A DNA stretch of 64,000 nucleotides from UBA2206 sp049303905 (GCA_049303905.1 JBAQNP010000020.1:62001-126000), one strand, 5' to 3'; positions 49,082-56,945 are shown, counted from the first letter of the stretch. The notes: a model not told the origin generated them from the sequence alone. A program made the numbers and translations.

Positions 49082-49168
49082 GTGGGTCGGTGGCAGAGTG
49101 GTCAAATGCATCAGACTGTAAATCTGACGCCGCAAGGCTTCGGGGGTTCGACTCCCTCCCGGCCCACA
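49082..49168 (+). tRNA. tRNA-Tyr (GTA)
   Basis: Class II tRNA with acceptor GTGGGTC / GGCCCAC, anticodon stem TCAGA/TCTGA with loop CTGTAAA (GTA), a long variable arm (CGCCGCAAGGCTTCG) and T loop TTCGACT. The 3' end is A followed by CA. Confidence 0.93.
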
Positions 49169-49259
49169 CAAAATTTGCACATTGAAATTATTATATAGGT
49201 GAGTATTATTTTAAGAAGGATTAGCTTGACTATTTTTATTTATACTTTAAAATATAGAT

Positions 49260-49850
49260 ATGAGTATAAATAAAGACATATTATCAAAATATTATTTGGA
49301 AGAAAAAAAATCAGTATGTGAGATTGCTGAGATTTTAGGGAAAAGTGAAACGGGAATAAATTACTGGATGAATAAGTATAAGATAAAAAAAAGAACAATT
49401 AGCGACGCGGTTTATATAAAGAACAATCCAAATGGTGATCCATTTAAAATAAAAACTCCAAATAATTTATATTTAGCTGAGCTCAGAGGATTTGGCTTGG
49501 GATTATATTGGGGTGAAGGAAATAAAGCCAATAAAAATTCTGTAAAAATTGCAAATACTGATCCGGAACTAATTAAAAAGTTTATTGAATTTTTAGTGAA
49601 AATATTAGGAGTTGATAAGAAAAAGATAAAATTTTCATTGCAAGTTTTTAGCGATGTTAGCCCGCAAAAAGCAAAAAAATATTGGATCGATCAATTAAAA
49701 ATAGATCCTAAACAGTTCTATAAAAAAATTACCGTTACTCAATCCGGAAAAATAGGAACGTATAAAAAGAAAAATATCTATGGTGTTTTGATGGTTTACT
49801 ATCATAATACTAAACTAAGAAATATTTTGATTAATATGCTGCCGTTGTAG
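49260..49850 (+). CDS. HTH plus LAGLIDADG-like putative homing endonuclease
   Basis: A 196-aa protein. An N-terminal helix-turn-helix (YYLEEKKSVCEIAEILGKSE) precedes a domain with LRGFGLGLYWGEGNKANKNS followed by VKIANTDPELIKKFIEFLV. This resembles a single degenerate LAGLIDADG unit. The last codons overlap the 5' end of the intron-containing tRNA-Thr(GGT): its TAG stop is at 49848-49850, inside the tRNA. Position suggests involvement in intron or tRNA-locus homing; the catalytic residues cannot be verified by eye. Confidence 0.65.
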   Translation: MSINKDILSKYYLEEKKSVCEIAEILGKSETGINYWMNKYKIKKRTISDAVYIKNNPNGDPFKIKTPNNLYLAELRGFGLGLYWGEGNKANKNSVKIANTDPELIKKFIEFLVKILGVDKKKIKFSLQVFSDVSPQKAKKYWIDQLKIDPKQFYKKITVTQSGKIGTYKKKNIYGVLMVYYHNTKLRNILINMLPL

Positions 49851-50118
49851 CTCAGTTGGTAGAGCATTTCCATGGTAAAATAATATTGCCCATTATTTAG
49901 GAAACTAAATAGTGCACCCCTGAATAACGGTTAAAGACCTGACACAGGCTCAGACCGTGGCGTTTTTGTGGAAGCGCCCGAACGACTGACAAGGGGAAGC
50001 TAATTTCTTTTTTTGGAAAATGCTTGATATACAGTCTAATCCTCTAAAATAGTGTTTTCGTGAAAAATAGAGGCATCAATGAAGGAAAAGGTCCGCAGTT
50101 CGATTCTGCGCAACGGCT
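49841..50118 (+). tRNA. tRNA-Thr (GGT), interrupted by a group I intron
   Basis: The exons 49841-49876 and 50082-50118 join into a 73-nt cloverleaf. Acceptor GCCGTTG pairs with CAACGGC, the D arm is GCTC/GAGC, the anticodon stem TTTCC/GGAAA has loop ATGGTAA (anticodon GGT), and the T arm is CGCAG/CTGCG with TTCGATT. The intron splits the loop after the last anticodon base. The 5' exon ends in U and the intron in G, as in group I splicing. The 3' end is discriminator T followed by CA. Confidence 0.88.
49877..50081 (+). ncRNA. group I intron in tRNA-Thr(GGT), 205 nt
   Basis: No open frame. P1: exon GGU plus the first intron A pairs with UGCC (about 49887-49890), giving a U-G pair at the 5' splice site. 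A hairpin ATTTAG GAAA CTAAAT (GNRA loop) follows as P2. An R-like CTCAGAC and S-like GATATACAGTCT supply P7. A P9-like hairpin CCTCTA...TAGAGG precedes the terminal G. The small size fits the minimal tRNA introns of subgroup IC3, but I cannot assign the subgroup by eye. Confidence 0.83.
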
Positions 50119-50152
50119 CAAGTTTAAAAATTTAAAAAATTAATTTAATTTT

Positions 50153-50308
50153 ATGGCACGAGAAAATTTAGCGAAGATGAAATGCGAAGTTTGCAAAACT
50201 GTAAATTATTTCACAACTCGCAACAAGAAAAAATTGAAAGAAAAACTCGCAATGAAAAAACATTGCAAGAAATGCAAGACTCACACGATGCATAAGGAAG
50301 CGAAGTAG
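50153..50308 (+). CDS. rpmG: 50S ribosomal protein L33
   Basis: A 51-aa L33 beginning MARENLAKMKCEVCKTVNYF and ending KKHCKKCKTHTMHKEAK. The four zinc cysteines (CxxC...CxxC) are present. It lies between tRNA-Thr(GGT) and tRNA-Trp, an arrangement with tRNAs often seen for rpmG. Confidence 0.95.
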   Translation: MARENLAKMKCEVCKTVNYFTTRNKKKLKEKLAMKKHCKKCKTHTMHKEAK

Positions 50309-50404
50309 CCCAGCTGTGCTGGAATTTTCAATTCACAATTTTCAATTTTCAATCAATTTCTAATGTTTAAATTTTTAAATTTAGGATTTGTTTGGAAATT
50401 TTGA

Positions 50405-50475
50405 GCGGGGTTAGTATAGTGGTAGTACAGGACTCTCCAAAAGTTCTAGCGTAGGTTCAATTCCTACACCCCGTG
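50405..50475 (+). tRNA. tRNA-Trp (CCA)
   Basis: Acceptor GCGGGGT / ACCCCGT (one G-U), anticodon stem GGACT/AGTTC with loop CTCCAAA (CCA), T arm GTAGG TTCAATT CCTAC. Discriminator G followed by CA. Confidence 0.9.
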
Positions 50476-50482
50476 CATAAGC

Positions 50483-50516
50483 AAAACAGCCTTTCGAAGA
50501 AGGCTGTTTTTGTTTG
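50483..50516 (+). terminator. intrinsic terminator after tRNA-Trp
   Basis: AAACAGCCTT and AAGGCTGTTTT form the stem, followed by TTTG TTT. Confidence 0.85.
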
Positions 50517-50577
50517 GGGAGAGACTTGAGAAATTATTTGGTTAGTGTTAACATTAAGACACTAAATAACAACAATT

Positions 50578-51312
50578 ATGAACAAATCTAACCTCGTTTT
50601 TCTGGACACAGAAACGACCGGAAAGGGGCCGTTGGATCGGTTATGTCAAATTGCCTATAGTTTTAAGGGAGAAGAATTCGATTCACTTTTCAAGCCTCCT
50701 ATTCCAATTCAAGTGGAAGCTATGGCCATTACTCATATCACCAATAAGATGGTGGAAGATAAGGAGGCATTTATTGATTCCGAATTTCAAAAAAAATTAA
50801 TCGATATTTTTCTGGAAAAAAATATTCTAGTGGCGCATAATGCGCAGTTTGATGTGGAAATGCTCAAAAAAGAAAATGTTGAAGTTAGTCATTTTATTGA
50901 TACTTTGAAAATTGCACATCACTTAGACAAGGAAGGAAAAATTCCTAAGCACGGTTTGCAATATTTGAGATATTTTCTTGATCTGAATATTTGCGATGTA
51001 GTTCCGCATAGTGCGCTAGGAGATGTGAGAGTTCTAGAAAAACTTTTCGAGCGTCTTTTTCAAAAAATGTTGGTTGAATTCAAAGAAGAATCCGCGGTCA
51101 TTGATGAGATGCTCAGAATTTCGACTTTGCCAATTTTGATGAAAAAATTTCCTTTTGGAAAATATAATGGGCGTATGGTTTCCGAAATTGCCAAAATTGA
51201 CGCAGGATACTTACAATGGCTTTTGAATAGTAAGATAGAGGCGAGGGAGAAAGATGGTGATAACGATGAGAATTGGATTTATACTCTTGAATATTATCTG
51301 ATGCCAAGATAG
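50578..51312 (+). CDS. DnaQ-like 3'-5' exonuclease with C-terminal DUF3820-like domain
   Basis: A 244-aa protein. The DEDDh exonuclease motifs are VFLDTETTG (Asp, Glu), LVAHNAQFDVEML (Asp) and HSALGDVRVLEKLF (His, Asp). The C-terminal part FPFGKYNGRMVSEIAKIDAG followed by YLQWLL resembles the small domain of ExoX-like and DUF3820 proteins. It may act in repair or RNA/DNA trimming. The stop codon overlaps an extended -10 promoter of the next gene. Confidence 0.88.
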   Translation: MNKSNLVFLDTETTGKGPLDRLCQIAYSFKGEEFDSLFKPPIPIQVEAMAITHITNKMVEDKEAFIDSEFQKKLIDIFLEKNILVAHNAQFDVEMLKKENVEVSHFIDTLKIAHHLDKEGKIPKHGLQYLRYFLDLNICDVVPHSALGDVRVLEKLFERLFQKMLVEFKEESAVIDEMLRISTLPILMKKFPFGKYNGRMVSEIAKIDAGYLQWLLNSKIEAREKDGDNDENWIYTLEYYLMPR

Positions 51313-51314
51313 TG

Positions 51315-51323
51315 TGTTATAAT
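51315..51323 (+). promoter_or_regulatory. extended -10 promoter
   Basis: TGTTATAAT matches TGnTATAAT and lies 16 bp before the ATG at 51339, just past the exonuclease stop codon. Confidence 0.5.
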
Positions 51324-51338
51324 GAAAACAGAAAAAAC

Positions 51339-51899
51339 ATGCCAAAAGTAAAACCAAAAACAAAAGCGAAAATAAAAAAAGAAAAGGAGTATGTAGAAAA
51401 TGATCTCGATGCTGTGGTGGCTTTTTTAGATGGGCTTTCTCATCGAATTATTGAGAGAACGAGAAATATCGATGCGCAGTCCAATGTGCTGATTGGTCTT
51501 AGTACTGGTATCTTTATTCTCGCAATCAATGAGATAATGAACGTGGAACGGTTTCACATCACACTTTCGCTCGTGGCGATTTTTTCAGCTCTCAGCTCCA
51601 TTATCGCTCTTTTGGCGATTCGTCCGCCTGGTTGGATGGTAAAAAAAGGCCAAGAACAAAGTTTGCTGTTTACTCAAACAATTGCTGATTTTGATTCGGC
51701 CAAAAAATATTCCATAGAGCTCAAGAAGATATTAAATTGCGATGAAGAAATTTTTCATCAGTATGCCATTGAAATTTATAACTTGTCAAAATATTACTAT
51801 CGCCCTAAAAGAAAACTGTTTGCGATTTCCCGAAATATTTTTCTTTTTGGGGTAATTTCCAGTCTAGTGCTCTTGTTTTTGGAAGCGAAATTTCTTTGA
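51339..51899 (+). CDS. membrane protein with three helices, Pycsar/SLATT-effector-like layout
   Basis: About 186 aa from the ATG at 51339. The topology is an N-terminal charged helix, two close hydrophobic segments (VLIGLSTGIFILAINEI and LSLVAIFSALSSIIALLAI), a cytosolic helical stretch, and a third segment (IFLFGVISSLVLLFL). The ERTRNIDAQSNVLIGLSTG region resembles the start of DUF5706/SLATT-type effectors, which are membrane effectors of nucleotide-second-messenger defence systems. No cyclase is next to it, so the assignment is tentative. Confidence 0.55.
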   Translation: MPKVKPKTKAKIKKEKEYVENDLDAVVAFLDGLSHRIIERTRNIDAQSNVLIGLSTGIFILAINEIMNVERFHITLSLVAIFSALSSIIALLAIRPPGWMVKKGQEQSLLFTQTIADFDSAKKYSIELKKILNCDEEIFHQYAIEIYNLSKYYYRPKRKLFAISRNIFLFGVISSLVLLFLEAKFL

Positions 51900-51973
51900 G
51901 TTGTTAAAAAACTGTAATTATTGTATTATATAGAAAGGGAATAAGTCCCGTTTTTTGCTTATAAAAAAACAAA

Positions 51974-53752
51974 ATGAGTGAAAATAAGAAAGAAAAAAAA
52001 TTTAGCCTAAAGAGTTTTTGGGTGAAGATCTGGAAACTACTCGAACCAAGCCAAGGACAGATAAAAATTGTGCTGTTTTTGATATTTTCGCTGGAGGCTG
52101 TTCGGTTAATCGGACCTTACATTTTAAAAATAATTATCGACAAAATTACTACCTTTAGTGTAAATGAAATCAATATTATTTTGGTGCTTATTACGTTGAT
52201 GTTTCTCATTAATCAAATTATTTCCATCGTGGATTATTTTGCTGATCGAAAAATTCTTGCCGTTCTTTTTAATGCTGTTGCTTATCTTTCTAATAATGCC
52301 CATCGAAAAATGGTTTTTTTGAGCTTGGGGTATCATGAAAAAGAAAATACTGGAAGTAAGATTATAAAAATCAGCCGAGGGGTGGACAAAATTGACAATC
52401 TCTTTGGAAATTTCTTCTGGGAAGTGGCCCCAACTATTTTTCAAATTGTTTTGACTACAGCGACCCTTTTTTGGGTGAACTGGATATTTGGAGTTATTAT
52501 CTTAATTTTTGTTCCTGCTTTTGTTTTTTTGACGCTTAGGGTCAACAGGATGGTTTTCCCTTTTCGCATGAAGAGATTTAACAATCAAGAGGTGGCAGCT
52601 GGTCTAATGACGCAATCAATTATAAATATCAATACAGTCAAATCTTTTGTACAAGAACTTCGTGAATACCGGCAATTTTCTGCCGCTACGAAGAATGTGA
52701 AGGATAATGTCACTGATGAATTTAGATTGATATTGAAATACAATGTAGTCAGAAATTTAGTTATCGATTTGGGGCGTGGGTTTGTCTTGCTTTTTGGAAT
52801 TTATTTAGTCATCAGAGGACACATCACAGTTGGAAGTTTGGTTTTTGTCTATACTATTTCAGAAAAAGCTCTGGTGTCACTTTTTAGAATTTCTCGACTA
52901 TATGATCGAATTATGGAATCATCTGAGGCAGTAGAAAGACTTTATGATTTATCACTAGAAGAATCTGAAATCAAAAATTCGACGCGCGGATTGAAACCAA
53001 AAAGCATTGAAGGTGCAATTGAATTTAGAAATGTTGATTTTGTCTATAAGGAAAGCTCAAACAAAGCGCTTGATGGAGTGAATCTTTCGATTTGTTCAGG
53101 GGGTGTGACAGCCTTAGTTGGTCCGTCAGGTGGAGGGAAAACTACAGTGGCTAGAATGATTTATCGTCATTATGATCCAACTAAAGGAGAAATTTTGCTG
53201 GACGGAAAAAATTTGAAAGAATATGATTTGTATGCATTTCGAAAATTCATTGCCATTGTGGCGCAAGAGGTGGAAATTTTCAATTCAACTGTCAGAGAAA
53301 ATATTGCTTATGCTAAACCCAATGCCAGCTTAGCTGAGATAAAAGCGGCGGCCAGAATTGCCAATGCCGAAGAATTTATCACTCAACTTAAAGATGGCTA
53401 TGATACAATCGTAGGAGAACGAGGGATAAAACTTTCTGGCGGACAACGTCAGCGCCTTGGAATAGCAAGGTCAATTTTGGCTAATCCGCGAATTTTGATT
53501 TTTGACGAAGCGACTTCAAGCCTGGATTCTTATTCAGAAAAATTGATTCAAGACGCCATGGAAAAAATTCGAAAGAACAGAACCGTGATTATAATTGCGC
53601 ATCGCTTGAGCACGATCAAAAAAGCTGACAAGATTATCGTTTTGGAAAATGGGAAGGTAGCGGAAGAAGGCAGTCACACGGAACTTTCCAGAGCTCAGGG
53701 TGGGCTGTATCAGAAGCTTATTAATTTGCAGAGTATGGGGGAAATAGAATAG
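51974..53752 (+). CDS. ABC transporter, fused permease and ATP-binding subunit
   Basis: A 592-aa half transporter of the exporter type. Six transmembrane helices span about residues 20-320. The nucleotide-binding domain has Walker A GPSGGGKTT, Q-loop VAQEVEIF, signature LSGGQRQR, Walker B ILIFDEATSSLD and H-loop IIAHRLST. It would work as a homodimer; the substrate (lipid, peptide or drug) is unknown. A long hairpin repeat follows immediately. Confidence 0.94.
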   Translation: MSENKKEKKFSLKSFWVKIWKLLEPSQGQIKIVLFLIFSLEAVRLIGPYILKIIIDKITTFSVNEINIILVLITLMFLINQIISIVDYFADRKILAVLFNAVAYLSNNAHRKMVFLSLGYHEKENTGSKIIKISRGVDKIDNLFGNFFWEVAPTIFQIVLTTATLFWVNWIFGVIILIFVPAFVFLTLRVNRMVFPFRMKRFNNQEVAAGLMTQSIININTVKSFVQELREYRQFSAATKNVKDNVTDEFRLILKYNVVRNLVIDLGRGFVLLFGIYLVIRGHITVGSLVFVYTISEKALVSLFRISRLYDRIMESSEAVERLYDLSLEESEIKNSTRGLKPKSIEGAIEFRNVDFVYKESSNKALDGVNLSICSGGVTALVGPSGGGKTTVARMIYRHYDPTKGEILLDGKNLKEYDLYAFRKFIAIVAQEVEIFNSTVRENIAYAKPNASLAEIKAAARIANAEEFITQLKDGYDTIVGERGIKLSGGQRQRLGIARSILANPRILIFDEATSSLDSYSEKLIQDAMEKIRKNRTVIIIAHRLSTIKKADKIIVLENGKVAEEGSHTELSRAQGGLYQKLINLQSMGEIE

Positions 53753-53759
53753 CTCGGCA

Positions 53760-53894
53760 AGTTTTGTTTTTGAGATAATTTAAACTCGAAGGTCTATTTT
53801 CTAGTTGAAATTATTTCGACAGGCAACGGCGGAACGAAACAATTTCAGATAAAATAGACCTTCTCAAACAAGAAATTATCTCAAAAATAAAACT
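53760..53894. repeat. long hairpin repeat with CAACGGC cap, copy B
   Basis: Outer arms 53760-53781 and 53873-53894 (22 bp, one mismatch), inner arms AAGGTCTATTTT / AAAATAGACCTT (53789-53800, 53851-53862), and a cap containing CAACGGCGGAACGAAA (53824-53839). The cap matches copy A at 3977-3992 but the stem sequences differ. Confidence 0.8.
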
Positions 53895-53933
53895 GCCTCG
53901 CGGGGAGAGGAGGGAAAGAGAAATTGAAAAATT

Positions 53934-54680
53934 ATGTACACACAACATTCAAATAATCTAATAATCTCGGCGGATGATTTTGGGATAAGTGAGAAAGCTA
54001 ATCGGGCGATTTTGGAATTGGCGCGGGAGAAAAAAATTGATCGAGTGGCGGTGATGATGGGTGGCAAGATTTCTAAGGATGAAGCTAAAGATCTTCTAGA
54101 ATCAGGAGTGAAAATTGATATCCATTTGCATCTTTTGGAAAAAGATTTTTTTGATAAAAAAGAAAAAAAATCAAAAGATGGAACAAACAAGAGAATAGCA
54201 ATTTTCCTACTGGATTTTTTGACTGGCTGGTATGGTTCAGCTAAAGTCAAAATAATTTGGAAAAAACAAATTGAAGAATTTAAAAATATTTTTGGAAGAT
54301 ACCCAGATGGGATAAATTCACATGAACATATTCATTTTTTTCCGCCACTTTTCAAAACTGCCTTGAAGATAAAAGAAGAATTCAAAATATCTTATATCCG
54401 CTTAGGTAAATTGAAGCATAGGGGAAAATTTGGCAAAACAGTTTTTATTTTAGACAAGTTAAGATTGATGAATTTTAGAAGAAATTTGATTTTTTTTACG
54501 CCTCTTGGCATTGCAAGAAGTTATCCATTTGAACTTAATACCTCGGATTTTTTGGTGAGTTTTGATTGGATAAAAAACGAAGAAGAATTTTTTGAAAATC
54601 TAATTGAAAAAACTCAGACAGAATTAGTTTTTCATCCAGAGCGAAAAAATGAATATGATTTTTTGATGAAAAATTTCTAA
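53934..54680 (+). CDS. YdjC/ChbG-family carbohydrate deacetylase
   Basis: A 248-aa protein. The metal site is formed by ISADDFGIS (two Asp) and NSHEHIHFFP (two His), and VKIDIHLHLLEK follows the family pattern. YdjC proteins deacetylate N-acetylated sugars; HpnK acts on hopanoids. The substrate here is unknown but a cell-envelope sugar is likely. It lies between two repeat elements. Confidence 0.82.
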   Translation: MYTQHSNNLIISADDFGISEKANRAILELAREKKIDRVAVMMGGKISKDEAKDLLESGVKIDIHLHLLEKDFFDKKEKKSKDGTNKRIAIFLLDFLTGWYGSAKVKIIWKKQIEEFKNIFGRYPDGINSHEHIHFFPPLFKTALKIKEEFKISYIRLGKLKHRGKFGKTVFILDKLRLMNFRRNLIFFTPLGIARSYPFELNTSDFLVSFDWIKNEEEFFENLIEKTQTELVFHPERKNEYDFLMKNF

Positions 54681-54682
54681 TT

Positions 54683-54872
54683 CCTTACTTTTTCTTTCCG
54701 CAAGAAAAAGTAACAAAAAGAACTCGGAGCTATGCTACGTACTCCAATAAATTCTGCGTTCGCTGGCTAAATTTACTAGGCTTGATGAGTACATCAAGCT
54801 AAGATGAATAAATTCTTAACGCCAGCTCACTTGAATTTATATTGGAGTACTCCGCAAGGCTGAAAATTTATT
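54683..54872. repeat. structured ~190-nt repeat, copy 2
   Basis: Starts 3 bp after the YdjC gene with the same hairpin (CTTTTTCTTTCCGCAAG). The long stem 54739-54754 pairs with 54833-54850 (2-nt bulge as in copy 1). The apical hairpin is GCTTGATG AGTA CATCAAGC. The element continues to about 54935 with CTTTTGTTACTTTTCTTT, an inverted match to its own start, suggesting terminal inverted repeats. It fills most of the 420-bp gap 54681-55100; I see no gene there. Confidence 0.8.
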
Positions 54873-55048
54873 TCTTTATTTTATTAGGGTGGCCTTTTTC
54901 TTTTGTTACTTTTCTTTGAGGTAAAGAAAAGTAAGTGGAGAATATTTTCTTGGCTCGAAAGAAAAAGTAAGGCTAAGTTTTTGGGAAAAGAAAAATGGCG
55001 AGGAGCTAATTGCGGATAGAAAAAGTAAAGGTAGATAAAACATAAAAT

Positions 55049-55077
55049 AAAAAAACTCTAGATTAACTAGAGTTTTT
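55049..55077 (-). terminator. intrinsic terminator of proS
   Basis: AAAAACTCTAG ATTAA CTAGAGTTTTT is a perfect inverted repeat just downstream of the proS stop codon on the minus strand. Confidence 0.85.
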
Positions 55078-55100
55078 AAAGTTTAAATAAAGGGAATACT

Positions 55101-56372
55101 TTATTTCAACTCTTTTATAATATCTTCAATCTTCACAATCCTACTTTCTTTTCCGGCACGTTTTTTGATTTCTACCCAGCCCGCATCGCTACGCGAAGCG
55201 TTGCTGGCGGGTCCGCCGTACTCTAATGTTTTTTTGCTGATAACAATGCGATAGGGAATACCAATTAAATCTGAATCGGCGAATTTTTCTCCGGCGGAAG
55301 TTTCTCGGTCGTCATAGAGAACTTCAATTCCACTCTTGGATAAATTATCATAAATCTCTTGTGCCTGTTCATTCTGAGAAAGACTAATCAGATGAACTTT
55401 AAAAGGCGCTACTGCTTCTGGCCAGATAATTCCTTTTTCGTCGTTGTTAGTTTCGACAATTGTTCCCATAAGTCTTGAGATGCCTATTCCGTATGATCCC
55501 ATATAAACTAATTGCTCGTTGCTATTTTCATCTTTATATTTCAAATTAAAAGGCTCTGAAAATTTATAGCCCAAAGAAAATATATTTCCAACTTCGATGG
55601 CTTTTTTTTCAATTAATTTATTTTTATTTAAATCAAGGTCTTTTAAAACTTCATCATTAAAAACTTCTTTATTGATAGCTATATTTTTTTCTTCATCGAT
55701 ATATATAATATCTTCTCCGGCTTCTGAAATAGTTTGAAATTCATGAGAATATTTAGAAAAAGTTCCGCCCGAAGCAAAAGTTAGAAATGTTCTATTTCCT
55801 AGACCAACTCTATTAAAAATATTTTTATAAGCAATTTTAGCTTTTTCGTAATAAGTGTTATGCTCTTCTTCATTTCTAGAAAAAGAATATAGCGCTTTCC
55901 AAAAAAATTCTCTACCTCGCATAATTCCTGATTTTGCTCTTGCTTCATTTCTAAAGACAGTTCTAATGTCGTATGCATATATCGGAAGATCTTTGTATGA
56001 TGAAATAAAATTAGTCATTAAATTTGACATAGGTTCTTCGTGAGTAAATCCTAAGCCAAGTTCAGTTCCATTTTTTAGGGTGGTTTTAAACCAATTATCT
56101 ACAATTTTATCATCCCAACGATTAGTTTTTTCCCAAACTTCCTTTTTCTGAAGAGCGGTGGATTGTATCTCAACACCACCAGTTTTATTCATTTCATCCC
56201 TAACTATGGCGGATATTTTATTAATAACTTTTAATCCTAATGGTAAAATAGAATAAATTCCTGCCATTTCTTTATTGATAAATCCAGCGCGAATAAGAAG
56301 TTGTGCATTTAGACTCACTTCGTCTTTGGGGGCATTTTTTTGAGTTTTGGTGAAAAGTTGTGATTGTTTCAT
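55101..56372 (-). CDS. proS: prolyl-tRNA synthetase, short form
   Basis: A 423-aa class II synthetase. Motif 2 is in YDIRTVFRNEARAKSGIMRGREF, and motif 3 is in YMGSYGIGISRLMGTI. The anticodon-binding domain is C-terminal. The editing insertion (INS) of the 570-aa E. coli enzyme is absent, as in many short bacterial forms. A GC-rich palindrome (55180-55211) near the 3' end is translated GGPASNASRSDAGW and is absent from the usual GGPGWVEIKK-like pattern. The ATG abuts a foldback element. Confidence 0.95.
   Translation of the reverse strand: MKQSQLFTKTQKNAPKDEVSLNAQLLIRAGFINKEMAGIYSILPLGLKVINKISAIVRDEMNKTGGVEIQSTALQKKEVWEKTNRWDDKIVDNWFKTTLKNGTELGLGFTHEEPMSNLMTNFISSYKDLPIYAYDIRTVFRNEARAKSGIMRGREFFWKALYSFSRNEEEHNTYYEKAKIAYKNIFNRVGLGNRTFLTFASGGTFSKYSHEFQTISEAGEDIIYIDEEKNIAINKEVFNDEVLKDLDLNKNKLIEKKAIEVGNIFSLGYKFSEPFNLKYKDENSNEQLVYMGSYGIGISRLMGTIVETNNDEKGIIWPEAVAPFKVHLISLSQNEQAQEIYDNLSKSGIEVLYDDRETSAGEKFADSDLIGIPYRIVISKKTLEYGGPASNASRSDAGWVEIKKRAGKESRIVKIEDIIKELK
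55180..55211. repeat. GC-rich palindromic element, copy 4 (in frame)
   Basis: CCCGCATCGCTACGCGAAG followed by CGTTGCTGGCGGG, an imperfect palindrome within proS. It resembles copies 1-3 in ends (CCCGC/GCGGG) and placement but is shorter and more divergent. Confidence 0.65.
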
Positions 56373-56516
56373 TTACCCTGTTAAATAAGATTTGTATTTT
56401 ACTGTAAAATACAGCTTATTTTGATTATGCTATTTAAATTTTTTACCCAGTTTTTATTTGAATATATACAAATCTAATTTTAATTTTTTTAAATTAAAAT
56501 TATTTAACAGGGTGAA
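56373..56516. repeat. foldback element with TTACCCTGTTAAAT arm, copy 3
   Basis: TTACCCTGTTAAATAA (56373-56388) and TTATTTAACAGGGTGAA (56500-56516) are near-perfect inverted ends of a 144-bp AT-rich element. Its left end touches the proS start codon. The rest of 56373-56612 is AT-rich without a gene. Confidence 0.8.
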
Positions 56517-56612
56517 TTTTATATTAATGATTATCTTAAGAATATGGTTTATTTCAATGTTTGTCAAAGCAAGAATTTGTGGCAGAGGCGGTGCGTTGAC
56601 CGCCTCTGACTT

Positions 56613-56945
56613 TTAGCAAAACATATAGGGGCTTTTATTTTTTTCTGTTTGAGCATTTCTTCTCCAGTATGCTTTGCTGAAAATTACATTAAAGAAGGTG
56701 ACTTTCATTCGAGACTTTTGTTTTTTGCTTAAATTTCTAAAATAAATAATCCAACCCCGATTATTAGTTTTCTTAACGGAAAGATCTTCGGCAAAGGCGA
56801 TGATATTATCTTCAATATCAACAGAAATTAAACATCTTCCGTGAATTAAGCTTAACAAACTTCTCTTTATGCCAAAATTTTCTAGTAAGCGCATCGCTCT
56901 TTGAGCGTTTGTTTGGTCTATCCTCCTAATATCAAATTCAAGCAT
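56613..56945 (-). CDS. hypothetical protein with conserved attenuator-like leader
   Basis: A 110-aa protein of mixed alpha/beta character (LEFDIRRIDQTNAQRAMRLL, RCLISVDIEDNIIAFAEDLS). AGAGGAG lies 8 bp before the ATG on the minus strand, supporting the start. I do not recognise the family. The leader upstream (56946-57140) shares a conserved block and terminator with that of the GNAT-like gene at 61089, so the two may be co-regulated. Confidence 0.65.
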   Translation of the reverse strand: MLEFDIRRIDQTNAQRAMRLLENFGIKRSLLSLIHGRCLISVDIEDNIIAFAEDLSVKKTNNRGWIIYFRNLSKKQKSRMKVTFFNVIFSKAYWRRNAQTEKNKSPYMFC

